Shown: one piece after another, positions 5,223-5,777 of the stretch
How the letters are laid out: every line of letters begins with the position of its first letter
Numbering within the stretch: the stretch's first letter is position 1
Assembly (NCBI GenBank): GCA_947456915.1
Contig: CANGUQ010000269.1
Coordinates: 1 to 5,777 of the forward strand
Origin: Betaproteobacteria bacterium
Lineage (GTDB): Bacteria; Pseudomonadota; Gammaproteobacteria; Burkholderiales; CAIKXV01
DNA length: 5,777 nucleotides
Reading direction: 5' to 3'
Translations under genes and position numbers: made by a program
The notes under the pieces: generated by a model
What the model was told of the DNA's origin: nothing
Database searches by the model: none
Seen by the model: the letters and a program-made list of their open reading frames with translations, nothing else

Positions 5223-5448
5223 CGTGATCCACTCCTGACAAGAGCCGGGACAACCCGGCAAAGGTGAACTGAACGTCCCGCGGCGCAGCGCCCCGGTCCG
5301 GCGATCATGCCTGACAGCGCGTCAACGGCGCCACGCTCCCTGTTCGAATGTTGCATGTTCGGACACGCACGCCCGGTCAGAGTGCACCGGAACGCCACGC
5401 AGATCCTGCACAAGCGGCCTCAACCCCGGCCCGGAGCACGTCGATAGA

Positions 5449-5454
5449 TATAAT
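5449..5454 (+). promoter_or_regulatory. Candidate -10 element of the mlaA promoter
   Basis: A perfect TATAAT occurs in an A/T-rich island (GATAGATATAATGC) in otherwise GC-rich DNA, 80 bp before the mlaA start. No TTGACA-like hexamer lies 16-18 nt upstream and there is no extended TGn, so an unusual -35 or an activator would be needed. Transcription would start near 5461. Confidence 0.55.
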
Positions 5455-5465
5455 GCTGGCACGCG

Positions 5466-5485
5466 GCGTTGCGAGGGCGCAACGC
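5466..5485 (+). other. 8-bp hairpin at the start of the mlaA leader
   Basis: GCGTTGCG (5466-5473) pairs perfectly with CGCAACGC (5478-5485) around the loop AGGG. It begins 11 nt after the TATAAT box, so it would form a stem at the extreme 5' end of the transcript, a position that can stabilise mRNA. No T run follows, so it is not a terminator. Confidence 0.4.
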
Positions 5486-5534
5486 TCGAGCCGTACACCA
5501 CCGCGGCCCCGTCCGCACCCGCACCGAGGCCTAC

Positions 5535-5777
5535 ATGCGCGTACCCCCGTCTATCGACCGTGATTCTGCCGTGTCCTGCCCGCCCGTGGTTCGGGGCGAA
5601 AACCGGCGGCGACAGCTTCCGGCAGCGCTGCTCGCCGCAGCCGTGCTGAGCGGCTGCGCGACCACCGATCCGCGCGACCCGCTGGAGCCGCTCAATCGCG
5701 GCATCTTCGAGATCAACGAGGCCCTCGACCGCACGATCATCCGGCCGGCAGCGGAGGTCTATTCGGCAGTGCTGCCT
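5535..5777 (+). CDS. mlaA: Outer-membrane phospholipid-transport lipoprotein MlaA (VacJ), N-terminal part
   Basis: These are the first 81 codons of MlaA; the gene continues beyond the right edge. MlaA sits in the inner leaflet of the outer membrane with a porin and passes mislocalised phospholipids to the periplasmic carrier MlaC, preserving lipid asymmetry. The evidence is a lipoprotein signal, RRR followed by LPAALLAAAVLSGC, with lipidation predicted at Cys41, and then the family opening DPRDPLEPLNRGIFEINEAL (46-65) and the RPAAEVYSAVLP segment (70-81). The ATG at 5535 has GAGG at 5526-5529, 5 nt upstream. It gives an unusually long 22-residue stretch before the basic region; GTG codons at 5571 or 5586 would give a more typical signal peptide but have no visible ribosome binding site. 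The gene is divergent from the SDR-gabD pair. The product call is firm, the exact start less so. Confidence 0.88.
   Translation, partial: MRVPPSIDRDSAVSCPPVVRGENRRRQLPAALLAAAVLSGCATTDPRDPLEPLNRGIFEINEALDRTIIRPAAEVYSAVLP

Larger units (their letters stand above)
5223..5534. other. Divergent intergenic region between the SDR-like gene and mlaA
   Basis: This 312-bp stretch has no credible gene; short open frames in it are Arg/Pro-rich and lack ribosome binding sites. It holds the SDR ribosome binding site (5232-5236), a 6-bp perfect stem GCCGGG/CCCGGC (5244-5259, loop ACAA) in the SDR leader, a TGAC-N5-GTCA element (5312-5324), two TGTTCGRA direct repeats 15 bp apart (5341-5348 and 5356-5363), and the TATAAT box and hairpin before mlaA. 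I find no convincing promoter for the SDR-like gene. Confidence 0.6.

Overview
The window looks like chromosomal DNA of a high-GC Gram-negative bacterium, most likely a betaproteobacterium of the Burkholderiales type. The evidence is the strong G/C bias at third codon positions, a Bug/TctC-type periplasmic solute-binding protein (a family greatly expanded in that group), an outer-membrane MlaA lipoprotein at the right edge, and AGGAG-type ribosome binding sites. I see no rRNA, tRNA, CRISPR array, phage or transposase gene.

Layout, left to right. (1) 1-633, minus strand: the N-terminal 211 residues of an exported alpha/beta hydrolase whose remainder lies off the left edge. (2) 752-1597, minus: a 281-residue two-domain cupin with one visible metal site. 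It lies upstream of the hydrolase on the same strand. (3) 1598-1823: a 226-bp divergent regulatory region with a perfect 16-bp tandem repeat, two copies of a GGCA-N-TGCC palindrome and candidate promoters for both directions. (4) 1824-2813, plus: a Bug/TctC solute-binding protein. (5) 2836-2886: a large, nearly perfect hairpin with T runs on both strands, serving as a shared terminator between convergent genes. (6) 2909-4363, minus: a GabD-type NADP-dependent semialdehyde dehydrogenase. (7) 4443-5222, minus: a short-chain dehydrogenase/reductase-like protein in which the usual catalytic Tyr and Lys are replaced. (8) 5223-5534: a divergent intergenic region with a perfect TATAAT box followed by a hairpin. 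(9) 5535-5777, plus: the first 81 codons of mlaA, running off the right edge.

How the genes may work together. The hydrolase, cupin and solute-binding protein look like a small uptake and catabolism cluster: an exported hydrolase releases a compound, the periplasmic protein captures it, and the cupin acts on it in the cytoplasm. The SDR-like protein and GabD form a second, probably co-transcribed pair, and GabD could oxidise a semialdehyde to a diacid for central metabolism. Linking the two halves into one pathway is inference; they are separated by a strong terminator and the substrate cannot be read from the sequence. MlaA belongs to an unrelated process, retrograde phospholipid transport from the outer membrane.

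Most of the content is ordinary for such genomes. The points most worth a second look are the atypical SDR active site, the repeat and palindrome architecture between the cupin and solute-binding genes, the self-similar terminator repeat, and a 13-bp tandem duplication across the cupin stop codon.
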